The notes under the pieces: generated by a model
Databases searched by the model: none
The model's input: the letters and a program-made list of their open reading frames with translations, nothing else
Told to the model about the DNA's origin: nothing
Translations under genes and position numbers: made by a program
In this document: positions 18,361 through 31,671 of the stretch, piece by piece
Numbering within the stretch: position 1 is the stretch's first letter
How the letters are laid out: the number at the start of each line of letters is the position of its first letter
From: Alphaproteobacteria bacterium
GTDB taxonomy: Bacteria; Pseudomonadota; Alphaproteobacteria; Caulobacterales; Maricaulaceae
NCBI GenBank assembly: GCA_018222865.1
Contig: JAAEZM010000001.1
Location: 415,747-479,746, forward strand
Direction: 5' to 3'
Length of the DNA stretch: 64,000 nt

Positions 18361-19659
18361 ATGCGGATCAACATCATTGCTTCAGTAACGGCTATGGCGA
18401 TAGCAGGTGTCGCGCTCGCCTTCTCGGCAGAAGGCAGTCAGGAAGACCCCACCTTCCGCCAGCTGGAGCTTTTCGGGGATGTTCTCAACCGCATCGAGTC
18501 TGATTATGTCTCCGAGACAGATCAATCTGAGCTGATCGAAGCAGCTATCGAGGGCATGCTGACATCACTCGATCCGCACTCGGCCTACCATAATCCAGAC
18601 AGCTATGAAGACCTTCGCGTGACGACGCGCGGCGAGTATGGCGGGCTGGGCATGGAGGTCACCTCGCGCGATGACTTCATCACTGTTGTCTCGCCCATCA
18701 GCGACACGCCGGCCGAGCGCGCCGGGCTGCGAACGAATGACCGGATCATCGCGGTGAATGGCGAAAACATTATTGGTGTCAGCGTTGATGACGCGGTCGA
18801 AATGATGCGCGGCGCCGTCGGCGACCCTGTCACAATTACGATTTCCCGCGAAAGCGAAGAACCCTTCGATGTAACACTTGTGCGCGACACTATTCCGCTC
18901 CGTACGGTCGCCTGGCGTCTGGAAGAGGGCGTGCCTTATCTGCGCATCGCCGGCTTCAATGAACGCACTACCGAAATGGTCCTGGAAGGCGTTAGCGAGC
19001 TCGAAGAGGAATTCGGCGCGGACCTTCCCGGCCTGGTTCTCGACATGCGTTTCAATCCAGGCGGTCTTCTGGAGCAAGCAATTGGCGTGACCGATGTTTT
19101 CCTGGATGGCGGTGAAGTTGTCTCCACACGCACCCGGGATCCACGCGAAACCCAGCGCTATAATGCCCGCCCGGGCGATCTGATTGAGGGCGCTCCAATT
19201 GTCATCTTGATCAATGAGGGCTCTGCCAGTGCTGCAGAGATTGTCGCCGGTGCCCTGCAAGATCGCGAGCGCGCTGTGCTTGTTGGCATGACCAGCTTCG
19301 GCAAGGGCTCCGTACAGACGATCATCCCGCTGCGGGGGGGCCGTGATGGCGCTCTGCGCCTGACGACGGGCCGTTACTACACACCGGCAGGTCGCTCCAT
19401 CCAGGCAACCGGGATCGTTCCGGACACTCAAATCAGCGCCTTCACTATTGCTGAGGAAGAGGAAATCGGGGAACTCGGTTCCGAAGCGGATCTGCCTGGC
19501 GCGCTGGAAAACGAAAATGGTGTGGCGCGTGAAGTGACCGATACGCTGCTGATCGAACATCCGCCGGAAGACTGGCCGGATGATCGCGACTACCAGCTCT
19601 CGCGCGCTGTCGAGATTCTCCAAGGACAGATGGAAAGCCAGCAAGCCGCGCTGCAATAG
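18361..19659 (+). CDS. ctpA: C-terminal processing protease, S41A family
   Basis: 432 residues. Signal peptide at 1-22, PDZ domain about 85-165, and S41 catalytic domain about 190-355. The catalytic Ser is S290 in NEGSASAAEI and the Lys is K315 in FGKGSVQ, with Q319 four residues on, the standard S41A spacing. It is periplasmic, degrading or trimming envelope proteins from their C-termini. Its position between the EnvC-like gene and the YibQ-like deacetylase is conserved in alphaproteobacteria. Confidence 0.93.
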   Translation: MRINIIASVTAMAIAGVALAFSAEGSQEDPTFRQLELFGDVLNRIESDYVSETDQSELIEAAIEGMLTSLDPHSAYHNPDSYEDLRVTTRGEYGGLGMEVTSRDDFITVVSPISDTPAERAGLRTNDRIIAVNGENIIGVSVDDAVEMMRGAVGDPVTITISRESEEPFDVTLVRDTIPLRTVAWRLEEGVPYLRIAGFNERTTEMVLEGVSELEEEFGADLPGLVLDMRFNPGGLLEQAIGVTDVFLDGGEVVSTRTRDPRETQRYNARPGDLIEGAPIVILINEGSASAAEIVAGALQDRERAVLVGMTSFGKGSVQTIIPLRGGRDGALRLTTGRYYTPAGRSIQATGIVPDTQISAFTIAEEEEIGELGSEADLPGALENENGVAREVTDTLLIEHPPEDWPDDRDYQLSRAVEILQGQMESQQAALQ

Positions 19660-19779
19660 GCTGTTTCCTTAAGAGTCTGCGTCTCGCGTTAACCGTTTTT
19701 TTCACGCTCGGGGCTCATTCTTCCCGCTGACGGCGTGCGCCTTAGGGCCACGCCACAGAAGTCGAAGCGGAATTGAAGA

Positions 19780-21099
19780 ATGGCTACCGCCCTACGTCAC
19801 GCTGCACCCTTATTGTCCATCCGCGCTCCGATCATTGCGGGGCTGGGAGCCGCCGGACTGTTCGCGCTGCTCGCAGCAGGGATCGCGATTTTCGGGGATG
19901 GTCAGATCGAGACGCCAAGCGCCCGGGGTGATGTCACCCTGGCCGCAGCTCCGATCGCGGAGACTTACGGGTCTGAGGAGACCAGTAATCCGATCGAGTT
20001 TTATGAACCGGTCGATGAGGGTGAAGCCTCGCTTACGGGTGTCCCGGAGGGTTTTCGGGATCAGGCCAGGGCACAACCGGATGAAACCGGATCGCAGCCG
20101 GATGAGACCGGGCAGACCGCAAATCTCGCTGCGACCAGCAATTCCCCACGCGCAAATCCCAATGCTCTGCCACATGTCTCCTCTCGCGGCCTCACCGAAC
20201 CGGGGCCAGGTGGACCTTTGCCGATCATCGCCCAGGATGGCCGTCGGGTTTCGCGCGAATATGCGCGTCCCTTCCATGGCGATCCCAACACGCCGATGAT
20301 TGGTCTCGTTGTCGGCGGTATGGGCATGAGCCCACGCGTGACCGAGGCAGCGATCAATGAATTGCCACCGGAAGTCGCCCTCTCTTTTGCCCCCTATGCG
20401 GCCAATCTCCAGGACTGGGTCGATCGCGCCCGCGCGGCCGGTCATGAAGTGCTTATCGAAGCTCCGATGGAACCGTTTGATTATCCCAATAATGATCCAG
20501 GACCGCATACCCTGCTTGCCGACGGACCCTCCGCCGAAAATGAGCGGCGCCTGGCCTGGGTGCTATCGCGCACGAGCGGGTATTTTGGGGTGTCCAATTA
20601 TCTCGGCGCGCGCTTCTCAACCTCATCACCGGCAATGACACAGCTGCTACAATCGCTGGAACGGCGCGGTGTCGCCTTCCTTCATGATGGCGGCGGCCGT
20701 CGCAGCATGATTGAGAATGTCGGCCGGGAAACCGATGTGACCTTTGCGATCTCCGACCGTATCCTGGACGAGAACCCAAATCCCGACGCGATTGATGAAC
20801 GGCTGTTCGCGCTGGAGGCTCTGGCCATTCAGAACGGATCCGCGCTCGGCTCAGGCTTTGCCTATCCCGCAACGGTCGATCAGATCATCGCCTGGGCAGA
20901 AGGCCTAGAGCTGAGAGGTTATCAGCTCGCCCCGCCATCCGCGATCATGGCGCGTCGGCGCCTCGAAAATCGTCTGGAAGCAGAGGCTGCAGCCGCCGAA
21001 AATCATGATACACACGCGTCGACGGATCATCGTTGGGCCAGCGATCCGAGTGAGGGTTCCGACGATGACTATGGCGGCGGCGACGATTACGGACACTGA
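19780..21099 (+). CDS. Divergent polysaccharide deacetylase, YibQ/DUF610 family
   Basis: 439 residues. A single transmembrane anchor at about 12-38 is followed by a low-complexity linker with a 7-residue repeat. The divergent deacetylase barrel lies at about 165-385 (GLVVGGMGMSPRVTEAAINELP, APMEPFDYPNNDPGPHTLL, GVSNYLGARF, LHDGGGRRS). The tail is rich in Asp, Gly and His. The family is found with envC and ctpA and is assumed to act on envelope glycans, though the enzymatic reaction is not established. The stop lies 6 bases before rppH, so the genes are coupled. Confidence 0.83.
   Translation: MATALRHAAPLLSIRAPIIAGLGAAGLFALLAAGIAIFGDGQIETPSARGDVTLAAAPIAETYGSEETSNPIEFYEPVDEGEASLTGVPEGFRDQARAQPDETGSQPDETGQTANLAATSNSPRANPNALPHVSSRGLTEPGPGGPLPIIAQDGRRVSREYARPFHGDPNTPMIGLVVGGMGMSPRVTEAAINELPPEVALSFAPYAANLQDWVDRARAAGHEVLIEAPMEPFDYPNNDPGPHTLLADGPSAENERRLAWVLSRTSGYFGVSNYLGARFSTSSPAMTQLLQSLERRGVAFLHDGGGRRSMIENVGRETDVTFAISDRILDENPNPDAIDERLFALEALAIQNGSALGSGFAYPATVDQIIAWAEGLELRGYQLAPPSAIMARRRLENRLEAEAAAAENHDTHASTDHRWASDPSEGSDDDYGGGDDYGH
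20074..20115 (+). repeat. Two 21-bp tandem repeats coding QPDETG(S/Q)
   Basis: Two adjacent 21-base units encode QPDETGS and QPDETGQ in the linker of the YibQ-like protein. They look like a recent small duplication. Confidence 0.7.
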
Positions 21100-21105
21100 T
21101 CTCAA

Positions 21106-21612
21106 GTGAGCGACGACCCTTTCCCGAACCACCGGGCCAATGTGGGAATTGCCTTGTTCAATTCCGCTGGTCAGGTCTGGACTGGCTGCCGCAATGGCGC
21201 GGAGCCGCCCTGGCAGTGGCAATTTCCCCAAGGCGGCATAGACCCGGGTGAAGATGCGGAAACCGCAGCTATCCGCGAGCTTTATGAGGAAACCGGTATT
21301 CGCGCGCATCAGGTTGAATTGCTGGCCGCGATCAGCGACTGGATTGCCTATGATTATCCGCCGGAGGTGCGGGATGATCCTCGCTTTGCCCGCAAACGCC
21401 ATCTCGGGCAGAAGCAAAAATGGTTCGCCTACCGTTTTCTGGGGAAGGACCAGGACTTCAATCTTGAAGCCCATGGAGAAGTCGAATTTGCCGACTGGCG
21501 ATGGGACGAGCTTGGCTCAATGCCCGAGCGGATAATCCCGTGGAAGCGCGATGTATATCGCCAGGTCGTGGACGCCTTTAGCCAATTCGCCACCAAGGTC
21601 GACGCCAGCTAG
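21106..21612 (+). CDS. rppH: RNA pyrophosphohydrolase, Nudix family
   Basis: 168 residues from GTG 21106. Removes pyrophosphate from mRNA 5' ends and so starts RNase E-dependent decay. The Nudix box runs from GGIDPGEDAE through RELYEETGI with all consensus residues in place, and WQFPQGG precedes it as in other RppH. Starts 6 bases after the deacetylase stop, the last gene of the envC-ctpA-yibQ-rppH block. Confidence 0.92.
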   Translation: MSDDPFPNHRANVGIALFNSAGQVWTGCRNGAEPPWQWQFPQGGIDPGEDAETAAIRELYEETGIRAHQVELLAAISDWIAYDYPPEVRDDPRFARKRHLGQKQKWFAYRFLGKDQDFNLEAHGEVEFADWRWDELGSMPERIIPWKRDVYRQVVDAFSQFATKVDAS

Positions 21613-21648
21613 GCTCGCCACGCTCAAGAATTCAGTTAAGCTTGAGCG

Positions 21649-22518
21649 ATGGAATCAAATCCCTCGCTCGACAGCTATCGCAATACCGCCCGCTGGCTGA
21701 CTGGCCCACACGGCGATATCGCCTGGTGGACCAAGGGGACAGGCAAGCCCTTGCTCCTCATCCATGGCTTTCCAACCTGTTCCTATGATTGGCTGAGGAT
21801 CTGGCCGGGCCTCGTTGCAGCCGGTTTCGACCCGATTGCGCTGGATATGCTGGGCTTTGGGCTTTCCGACAAACCGCCCCAGCATCGCTATCACATGATG
21901 CAGCAAACGGATCTCCAGGTTCAGCTCATCACACAATTGGGACATGAGCGCTGTGATGTCATCGCCCATGATTATGGCGTTTCCATCGCGCAGGAACTCC
22001 TCGCCCGGCAGGAACGCGGCCGGCTGCCGTTCAAGATCGACAAGGTGATTTTCCTCAATGGCGGACTGTTTCCGGATCAACACCGCGCCCGGCTGATCCA
22101 GCGCCTGCTCAACAGCCCGCTCGGCGGGCTAATCTCCCAAGCGGTAAACCGGAAGAGTTTTGGTCGGTCGTTCGCCTCCGTCTTTGGTCCTGATACTCAG
22201 CCAGATGACGCGGAACTGGATCTGTTCTGGACGCTGATGGAGGAGAAGAACGGCCACAGGCTCGGTCACCGCCTGATCAAATATATCAATGATCGCAAAG
22301 CCTATGCGGTACGATGGGCAAATGCCCTTTCAACCCGATCGGCCCGGATTTTCATGATCAATGGTGTATATGATCCGGTATCAGGATCACACCTTGCCGA
22401 TAGCTTTGCCGAAAAACACCCGCAGGCGCCGCTGAAGCGGCTGGACGTCGGCCATTACCCCCAATGGGAAGATGCTGAGAGTGTGCTGAAGCAATCGCTC
22501 GACTGGCTGCAATCCTAG
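21649..22518 (+). CDS. Alpha/beta hydrolase, MEST-like with Asp nucleophile
   Basis: 289 residues. HGFPTCSYDW provides the oxyanion region, and the nucleophile elbow AHDYGVSIAQELL puts Asp108 where most hydrolases have Ser. His269 is in GHYPQWED. An Asp nucleophile is typical of epoxide hydrolases and haloalkane dehalogenases. The stretches FLNGGLFPDQHR, FGPDTQP and YINDRKAYAVRW resemble the eukaryotic MEST/PEG1 branch. The natural substrate is unknown. Its stop interlocks with the opposing gene (CTAG, 22515-22518). Confidence 0.82.
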   Translation: MESNPSLDSYRNTARWLTGPHGDIAWWTKGTGKPLLLIHGFPTCSYDWLRIWPGLVAAGFDPIALDMLGFGLSDKPPQHRYHMMQQTDLQVQLITQLGHERCDVIAHDYGVSIAQELLARQERGRLPFKIDKVIFLNGGLFPDQHRARLIQRLLNSPLGGLISQAVNRKSFGRSFASVFGPDTQPDDAELDLFWTLMEEKNGHRLGHRLIKYINDRKAYAVRWANALSTRSARIFMINGVYDPVSGSHLADSFAEKHPQAPLKRLDVGHYPQWEDAESVLKQSLDWLQS

Positions 22519-23327
22519 CCGTCGAAGCATTCCCACAAGCCGCTTTCCATAACCGACGATAACGCCAGCATTTCGGCGGTGGCACCGCCCTGGATTACGA
22601 CAGCGCCATCAACATCAGGATAAGCATCCAGAGGGAATGTGAAGGTAAAGCTCGCACCGAACGGAGGATAGGGCTCCGGCAGGGGATCAACAAAGCTCAG
22701 AAGTGGCTGACCCGATGCAGCACGCGGATCGAGTGGCACCGCGCCAAGCTGCTCCATCGCCGTCAGATTGGTCGAAATAGCCGCACAGGCATCCTGTCCG
22801 ATGACACGCTCGAGAATGATATCATCAAGCGCGTTATATGCCTGGTCTAAAAGTCCGAAAGCGTCCTGGCGGGCTTCTTCCAAACCCATTTCGCTGATCC
22901 GGGCAGAGATGCGCTCATGATCGAAGACCGCCCGTGCAGCTGAATCGATATCCTCGAGTTCAGGCGCCCTGATACTCCGAACCTGCCACGAACACGCCTC
23001 GCCATTGCTCTCACACATGCGCTCATATCGATAAAAACGCATATTGTGGAAGTTTGATGTGAAACGAAGGTGAGGCCCTGAGCGTTCCAGAACGCGCCCA
23101 CCATCGCGATCATAGCGGCTGGGCAAGCTGAAATCCGCACGACGGTCTATGCGGGCTCTCAGTTCGAAACGCATCCATTGGGAAAAGTCCCGCCAGATCT
23201 CATAGGCGGAATAGCCGGCTATCGTCTCCGGAAGAGTGTCAGGCGGTTCCGCCGGCGGCGGAATGCTAGCCTGAACCGGAGCCGCCGAAACGGCCATGAC
23301 GGCAAGAATTAGAACCAGTTTACGCAT
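22515..23327 (-). CDS. Secreted protein of unknown function
   Basis: 270 residues from ATG 23327, chosen because GGGGGA stands 6 bases upstream and the product begins with a clean signal peptide (MRKLVLILAVMAVSAAPVQA). The mature part has conserved-looking Cys residues (MCESNGEACSW, QDACAA, and a near-terminal WECFDG) suited to disulphides in the periplasm. I recognise no family. It converges with the MEST-like gene. Confidence 0.65.
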   Translation of the reverse strand: MRKLVLILAVMAVSAAPVQASIPPPAEPPDTLPETIAGYSAYEIWRDFSQWMRFELRARIDRRADFSLPSRYDRDGGRVLERSGPHLRFTSNFHNMRFYRYERMCESNGEACSWQVRSIRAPELEDIDSAARAVFDHERISARISEMGLEEARQDAFGLLDQAYNALDDIILERVIGQDACAAISTNLTAMEQLGAVPLDPRAASGQPLLSFVDPLPEPYPPFGASFTFTFPLDAYPDVDGAVVIQGGATAEMLALSSVMESGLWECFDG

Positions 23328-23459
23328 CGCCTGTCCCCCGAACACGTTTTCAGTCACACACCATAAGGGACCACGACAAAAGGGCCAGCGTCTGGCGAGC
23401 CGGTCAAACAGAAAACCGTCGTTTCAAGATGGGTAAGTGGCGGCTCCCTGTGGAAACAA

Positions 23460-24035
23460 CTAATTGGAGCGAGCAATAGTCACCATTAAGCGAAGTGGCA
23501 CTTCCGGCCTTTGCCCATCCAGAGGTCCGCTCGCTGCAAGACGGTCAACACGGTTGAACATTCCTTCGGGGCTTGAATAAGTCCGCTGGCGCATAACCTC
23601 ATTACTCTGATCGGACACCCGCCTCCAAGCAGGCTCAAACGACATAACAGCGCCATCTAGCATCGGCCAGACTTGGTCCGCTTCAACGCCGTAAAGGCCT
23701 ACGCGGCATAGTCGTGCAGTGTTTCCTATGGCTATGGCGACCAAGCCTGTCTCGGTTTCAACCATGGCCGGGATCGCGCCTCCCGGCACTCCAAGGCTAA
23801 GTTCTAATCCGTTAATGCCTTGTCCGGCCGCCTCGGCACGAAACCCGACGAGGCCATAGGCCTCGAATACCGCGTCTGTATCCTGGCGTGCAGGGATAGC
23901 GCCGGATACGACACCGGGGCAAAACTCCGTTGCAATCCTGACAAACTCAGCGCGCGCGTGATCTTCAGGACTTTGAGCGAGGGCTGCCGGTGCAGCTCCC
24001 GAAATCATTGCAAGTACGACACTCAGAATACGCAT
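23460..24035 (-). CDS. Small exported protein of unknown function
   Basis: 191 residues from ATG 24035, which gives a signal peptide ending in AALA; a longer frame begins at 24089. Two Cys (EFCPGV and ARLCRV) may pair after export. It lies downstream of the ATP synthase terminator, so it has its own promoter or depends on readthrough. No recognised domain. Confidence 0.55.
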   Translation of the reverse strand: MRILSVVLAMISGAAPAALAQSPEDHARAEFVRIATEFCPGVVSGAIPARQDTDAVFEAYGLVGFRAEAAGQGINGLELSLGVPGGAIPAMVETETGLVAIAIGNTARLCRVGLYGVEADQVWPMLDGAVMSFEPAWRRVSDQSNEVMRQRTYSSPEGMFNRVDRLAASGPLDGQRPEVPLRLMVTIARSN

Positions 24036-24111
24036 GACTACGCCCCAAAGGAAAAGCAAAATCGTAGTCAGTGCGAGAGTAAATCGCAAGCATTACAACC
24101 GGTAGATGATG

Positions 24112-24147
24112 ACAAAGAAAAAGACCGCCCCATAGGGACGGCCTTTT
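24112..24147 (-). terminator. Rho-independent terminator of the atp operon
   Basis: On the minus strand a 9-bp stem (GGCCGTCCC and GGGGCGGTC with two G-T pairs, loop TAT) is followed by TTTTTCTTT, 23 bases beyond the atpC stop. Confidence 0.88.
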
Positions 24148-24169
24148 CGAGATCAATTTGCGATCGAGC

Positions 24170-24568
24170 TTAGCCCAGAGCCGCCTGGATGGTTTCCAGC
24201 TTGGCGACCTTGGCGATGGCGTCTTCACGCTCCTCGTCAGAATTGGCGAGATCGATATCTTCGCGCGCATCTGAAAGGTCCTGGGCCAGCTGAGCCGCAT
24301 CAACTTCTGAAAGCGGCAGAGCTTCTTCGGCAAGAATGGTCAAGCCTTCCGGCGTGACCTCAGCGAAACCACCCTGGATAAAGGTCTTTTCCGCACTGCC
24401 ATCATTCAGGACCGTGATCGCACCCGTGCGGATCACAGACATGAAAGGCGCGTGGTTCGGCAGAACACCAAACTCACCTTCCTCGCCCGGGACCACAACG
24501 TGATCGACATCGCCCGAGAAGAGGCGGCGCTCCGGAGAGACAAGGTCGAAATGGAGTTTGTCAGCCAT
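24170..24568 (-). CDS. atpC: ATP synthase epsilon subunit
   Basis: 132 residues. Central-stalk subunit of F1 that inhibits ATP hydrolysis. The N-terminal beta-sandwich is recognisable (DLVSPERRLFSGDVDHVVVP, GEFGVLPNHAPFMSVI), followed by a helical C-terminal region (from about 95). It is the last gene of the operon, 34 bases after atpD and followed by a strong terminator. Confidence 0.96.
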   Translation of the reverse strand: MADKLHFDLVSPERRLFSGDVDHVVVPGEEGEFGVLPNHAPFMSVIRTGAITVLNDGSAEKTFIQGGFAEVTPEGLTILAEEALPLSEVDAAQLAQDLSDAREDIDLANSDEEREDAIAKVAKLETIQAALG

Positions 24569-24602
24569 TTTGGCTTCCTCCGCTTAAAAGGACGGGGACT
24601 GC

Positions 24603-26946
<2,344 letters not shown>

Positions 26947-26980
26947 TCGGCTCTCCTCGTGAAGGGTTCAAGCGACGGGC

Positions 26981-28519
<1,539 letters not shown>

Positions 28520-29059
28520 CTACGCCTCTTTCATCGCATTCTTCATCCCGTCCAGCTTCGTGCGGAGGGAACTGTCGAACATGCGGGAACCGACCTTGAC
28601 GATCAGTCCACCGAGTAACTCAGGGCGCACTTCCGTGCGCACTTCGATATCGCGCCCGTAAGCGCTTTTCAGCGAAGCCGCGAGGGCTTCGGTCTGCTTC
28701 TTGGTCAGCGCTGCAGCTGTCGCCACATCCGCCGACAGAACGCCGCGATCTTCAGCGGCCAGGGCTGCGTAGGCTTCCGCCATCGCGCCCAGCTCACCGG
28801 CGCGGCCATTTGTGGCCGCGGTGCCGAAGGCGTTCTTGGTCAGCTCGTTAAACCCAGCCTTGTCAGACAGCGCCGCCAGGACGCCGGTCTTCTCTTCAAC
28901 CGAGTAAAGCGGCGAGGCGAGCGCCTCTGCCAGTTCAGACGACTCAGCCAGGGCTGCGCGGAAAGCCGAAAGATCGGCCTCGACCGCTTCTGCAGCGCCG
29001 GAGGTCTTTGCCAGCTCAAAAAGTGCAGTCGCATAGCGTCCTGCAGCTGTGGCTGTCAT
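28520..29059 (-). CDS. atpH: ATP synthase delta subunit
   Basis: 179 residues from ATG 29059; in-frame GTG codons at 29080 and 29110 would give 186 or 196 residues. It connects F1 to the peripheral stalk. GRYATALFELAKTSG opens the protein, and RPELLGGLIVKVGSRMFDSS is the C-terminal signature. First gene of atpHAGDC. The F0 genes (atpIBEF) are not in the window, as is usual in alphaproteobacteria where they form a separate operon. Confidence 0.93.
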   Translation of the reverse strand: MTATAAGRYATALFELAKTSGAAEAVEADLSAFRAALAESSELAEALASPLYSVEEKTGVLAALSDKAGFNELTKNAFGTAATNGRAGELGAMAEAYAALAAEDRGVLSADVATAAALTKKQTEALAASLKSAYGRDIEVRTEVRPELLGGLIVKVGSRMFDSSLRTKLDGMKNAMKEA

Positions 29060-29303
29060 GGCGTCATTGCCGGTGTTCACCGTGACGTCGCTCTCTATCC
29101 GGATAAGCACCCATGGACCGCCGGATGGCGTAAGTGCTTTGTTTTCAACATCTTATTCTGAGCTTGAAAACCTGCTGCACTGCACGCTTTCAAGGCTCGG
29201 GCGTGCGATAGCACACGGGTTAGTCCGCAGCAAGCCGCCAAGGCTGATCAGCGCACACGCGAAAGCCTTGAGTGCAGTCACTTTCAGCGCAAAACTCTGC
29301 GCC

Positions 29304-30419
29304 ATGACATTTGATGTCGGCATAATTGGATTGGGCGCTATGGGGTCAGCGGCGGCCTGGGCCTTGAGTGCGCGTGGCGCTTCGGTGATCGGGCTGGAGC
29401 AGTTTTCGCTCGGCCATAATCGCGGGTCCTCCCACGGCAGGACCCGGATCATTCGGCGCATCTATTCTGAAGGCAGTCTTTACACCGGGCTGATTGAGGC
29501 GGCCTATGAAGGCTGGGCTGCGATTGGCCGACAGGCGGGACGGGACTTTCTCGATAAAACCGGCGGGCTCGACATCTCACTCAGCCAGGGCGGTATTTTC
29601 GAAGACGCGCTCGCGGCGGCCATGCAATCCGGTCAGCCCTTCGAGGTCCTCGAGGGCGTTGATCTGGAGACGCGGTTTGCGATGATGGATCTGGGCGGGC
29701 GCGGGCGTGGCGTTTTCAACGCGGATGCCGGTCTGATCGACAGCGATGAGGCCACCCAATGGATGCGCCAGCGCGCAGTGGAACAGGGGGCCCGCCTCCT
29801 TGAGGAAACCCCCGTAAATGGATGGTCCAGGACCCAGCGCGGCTTTGAGATCGAGACGGATACAGCGCGCTATCCATGTCGCAAGCTGATCATCGCCGCA
29901 GGAGCCTGGGTCGGCGAACTCGTCCCGGCCCTGGCCCCTGTCATCATACCAGAGCGCCAGGTCATCGGCTGGTATCACGCGGACGAGCGTTTTGATGATA
30001 TGCCGATCTTCCAGCTGGAAAGCGAAGATCGCGAACGTTTCTACGTCTTCCCGCCTCATGGCGGTCATGGCATCAAGGCGGGGCTTTATAATCACAGGCG
30101 CGAGCGCGGGATGGAGCATGTTCCGCCGCGCGGGGTGGACGAAGCGGATCTGGCTCTGCTTGAGCGCGGCCTATCACTCTGCCTGCCGGACATCCGGCCG
30201 GAACCCGTTGAGACGATGGAATGCCGCTTCACCAATGCGCCCGGCGATCGTTTCGTTATCGGAACAATGCCGCAAGACAATGATCTTATTATCCTTTCAC
30301 CCTGTTCCGGGCATGGATACAAATTCACCCCAGCCATCGGGGAGATTGCAGCTGACCTGGCGCTGGAGCAGGAGACGCGTGTGGATATCGAACCGTTCAG
30401 CCTGCAGCGCGTCCTCTAA
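29304..30419 (+). CDS. FAD-dependent amine oxidase, monomeric sarcosine / N-methyltryptophan oxidase type
   Basis: 371 residues from ATG 29304. Dinucleotide fold GLGAMGSAAAWALSARG is at about 7-23, with SSHGRTRIIR following as in SoxA/SolA. MECRFTNAPGDRFVIG holds the Cys that binds FAD covalently in this family, and SPCSGHGYKFTPAIGE is the C-terminal flavin motif. It oxidises an N-methyl amino acid or related amine to imine and H2O2. Divergent from atpH (244 bases apart); its stop interlocks with the M48 protease gene (CTAA, 30416-30419). Confidence 0.88.
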   Translation: MTFDVGIIGLGAMGSAAAWALSARGASVIGLEQFSLGHNRGSSHGRTRIIRRIYSEGSLYTGLIEAAYEGWAAIGRQAGRDFLDKTGGLDISLSQGGIFEDALAAAMQSGQPFEVLEGVDLETRFAMMDLGGRGRGVFNADAGLIDSDEATQWMRQRAVEQGARLLEETPVNGWSRTQRGFEIETDTARYPCRKLIIAAGAWVGELVPALAPVIIPERQVIGWYHADERFDDMPIFQLESEDRERFYVFPPHGGHGIKAGLYNHRRERGMEHVPPRGVDEADLALLERGLSLCLPDIRPEPVETMECRFTNAPGDRFVIGTMPQDNDLIILSPCSGHGYKFTPAIGEIAADLALEQETRVDIEPFSLQRVL

Positions 30420-31603
30420 TTGGTCGTAGCGCTGTCGGTCTCATCCATATGCTCAGCCTTCCACTCCATCGCTCGAAGCACGCGGCGTTCAACGGAGGGG
30501 TGGGTGTAGAAGAGGATTTCCTCAAGGGCGCTCGGTCGCGGATTACGGTATTCGGCCGTTTTCACCAGAGCGCTCGCCAAACCATCGGGCAGCCCGACAG
30601 TCTCCAGGGAATATTCATCCGCCTCAACCTCGCCATGCCGAACAAGCGCGTTGGTTACCGGCTCCGCCAAAGTCCCGAACACACTCACCATGAAGAGCAG
30701 AACCGGCAATCCGGCGGCACGAGCAATGTCGGGATGAGCGCCGAAGACCCCGGCAAAGACCGGAAAGGCACGCGAGGCGATAAAGAAGAAAATCAGCGCC
30801 AGAGCGGAGAAGGCGAACACCAAATTCCAGACATGCCCGGACACGTAATGTCCGATCTCATGCCCTGTCACAGCCAACACCTCATCCAGGGACGCATCGC
30901 CCAGCGCCACATCGGAGATCGCAATGCGAGCAGATGGCCCCACCCCGGCAACATTCGCGGTGAAATTATTCGACTGGCGCGAACCGTCATAAACGAAGAT
31001 GCGATCGGCTGGGATCTCCACCTCGGCGGCCAATACCTCAATCGCGTCGCGAACCTCGCCTTCCGGCAGCGGCTCAAACGCGTTGAAGAGCGGCTCGATA
31101 TAGATGGGAGACAGCACCATGAGCAGCGACACAAAGGCGGCGGTCAGCCCACCGCCCCAGATCCACCAGGTTTGCCGGGCCCGGCGAATGAACAGGTAAA
31201 GCAGAACGAAGAAGACTGGCAGGATGATGGCACCGATCACGGAGCTGATCGCCCACTGGCTGAGGAAGTCTCCCAGCGCCTGACTGGTCCGGTCATATTG
31301 CAATTCCCGCCACCAGTTCGAGTATATCGTCCAGGGCAAGAGAATGACCGCGGAGACAAGGGAATAGACGAGGCCGATCAGGAAAACACCGATATTGGAG
31401 CGTTCGCCGAAACGACGCTCAATCGCGTTCAGCCATCCCATTTTCACGATCAGCCAGGTGACCAGACCACTGGCAATTAGCCCACCCAGCAAAAGCCAGT
31501 GATTGCCGGTCGTATAGGCTGCAGCACGCGCCAGCGCCTCTGGCCCAAGACTGTCGATATAGGCGCGTGTGGCCTCTTCCGGATTAAAGCCTGTCGGTGT
31601 CAT
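30416..31603 (-). CDS. M48-family membrane metalloprotease (Ste24/CAAX protease-like)
   Basis: 395 residues with at least six hydrophobic segments. The zinc site HEIGH is in VTGHEIGHYVSGH, with the third ligand Glu in HGEVEADEYSLE, where VEAD is the M48A signature. SLYNAF-like FNAFEPLPEGEVRDAIEVL and FVYDGSRQSNNFTANVAG match the Ste24 branch. It is likely a quality-control protease of the inner membrane. It follows priA by 68 bases on the same strand. Confidence 0.9.
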   Translation of the reverse strand: MTPTGFNPEEATRAYIDSLGPEALARAAAYTTGNHWLLLGGLIASGLVTWLIVKMGWLNAIERRFGERSNIGVFLIGLVYSLVSAVILLPWTIYSNWWRELQYDRTSQALGDFLSQWAISSVIGAIILPVFFVLLYLFIRRARQTWWIWGGGLTAAFVSLLMVLSPIYIEPLFNAFEPLPEGEVRDAIEVLAAEVEIPADRIFVYDGSRQSNNFTANVAGVGPSARIAISDVALGDASLDEVLAVTGHEIGHYVSGHVWNLVFAFSALALIFFFIASRAFPVFAGVFGAHPDIARAAGLPVLLFMVSVFGTLAEPVTNALVRHGEVEADEYSLETVGLPDGLASALVKTAEYRNPRPSALEEILFYTHPSVERRVLRAMEWKAEHMDETDSATTN

Positions 31604-31671
31604 GCTTGCCTCCCTGGGCGATTATCCCGCCTGCATATTTGAACCCTGCGCGTGCACGCTTCTGGAACACA

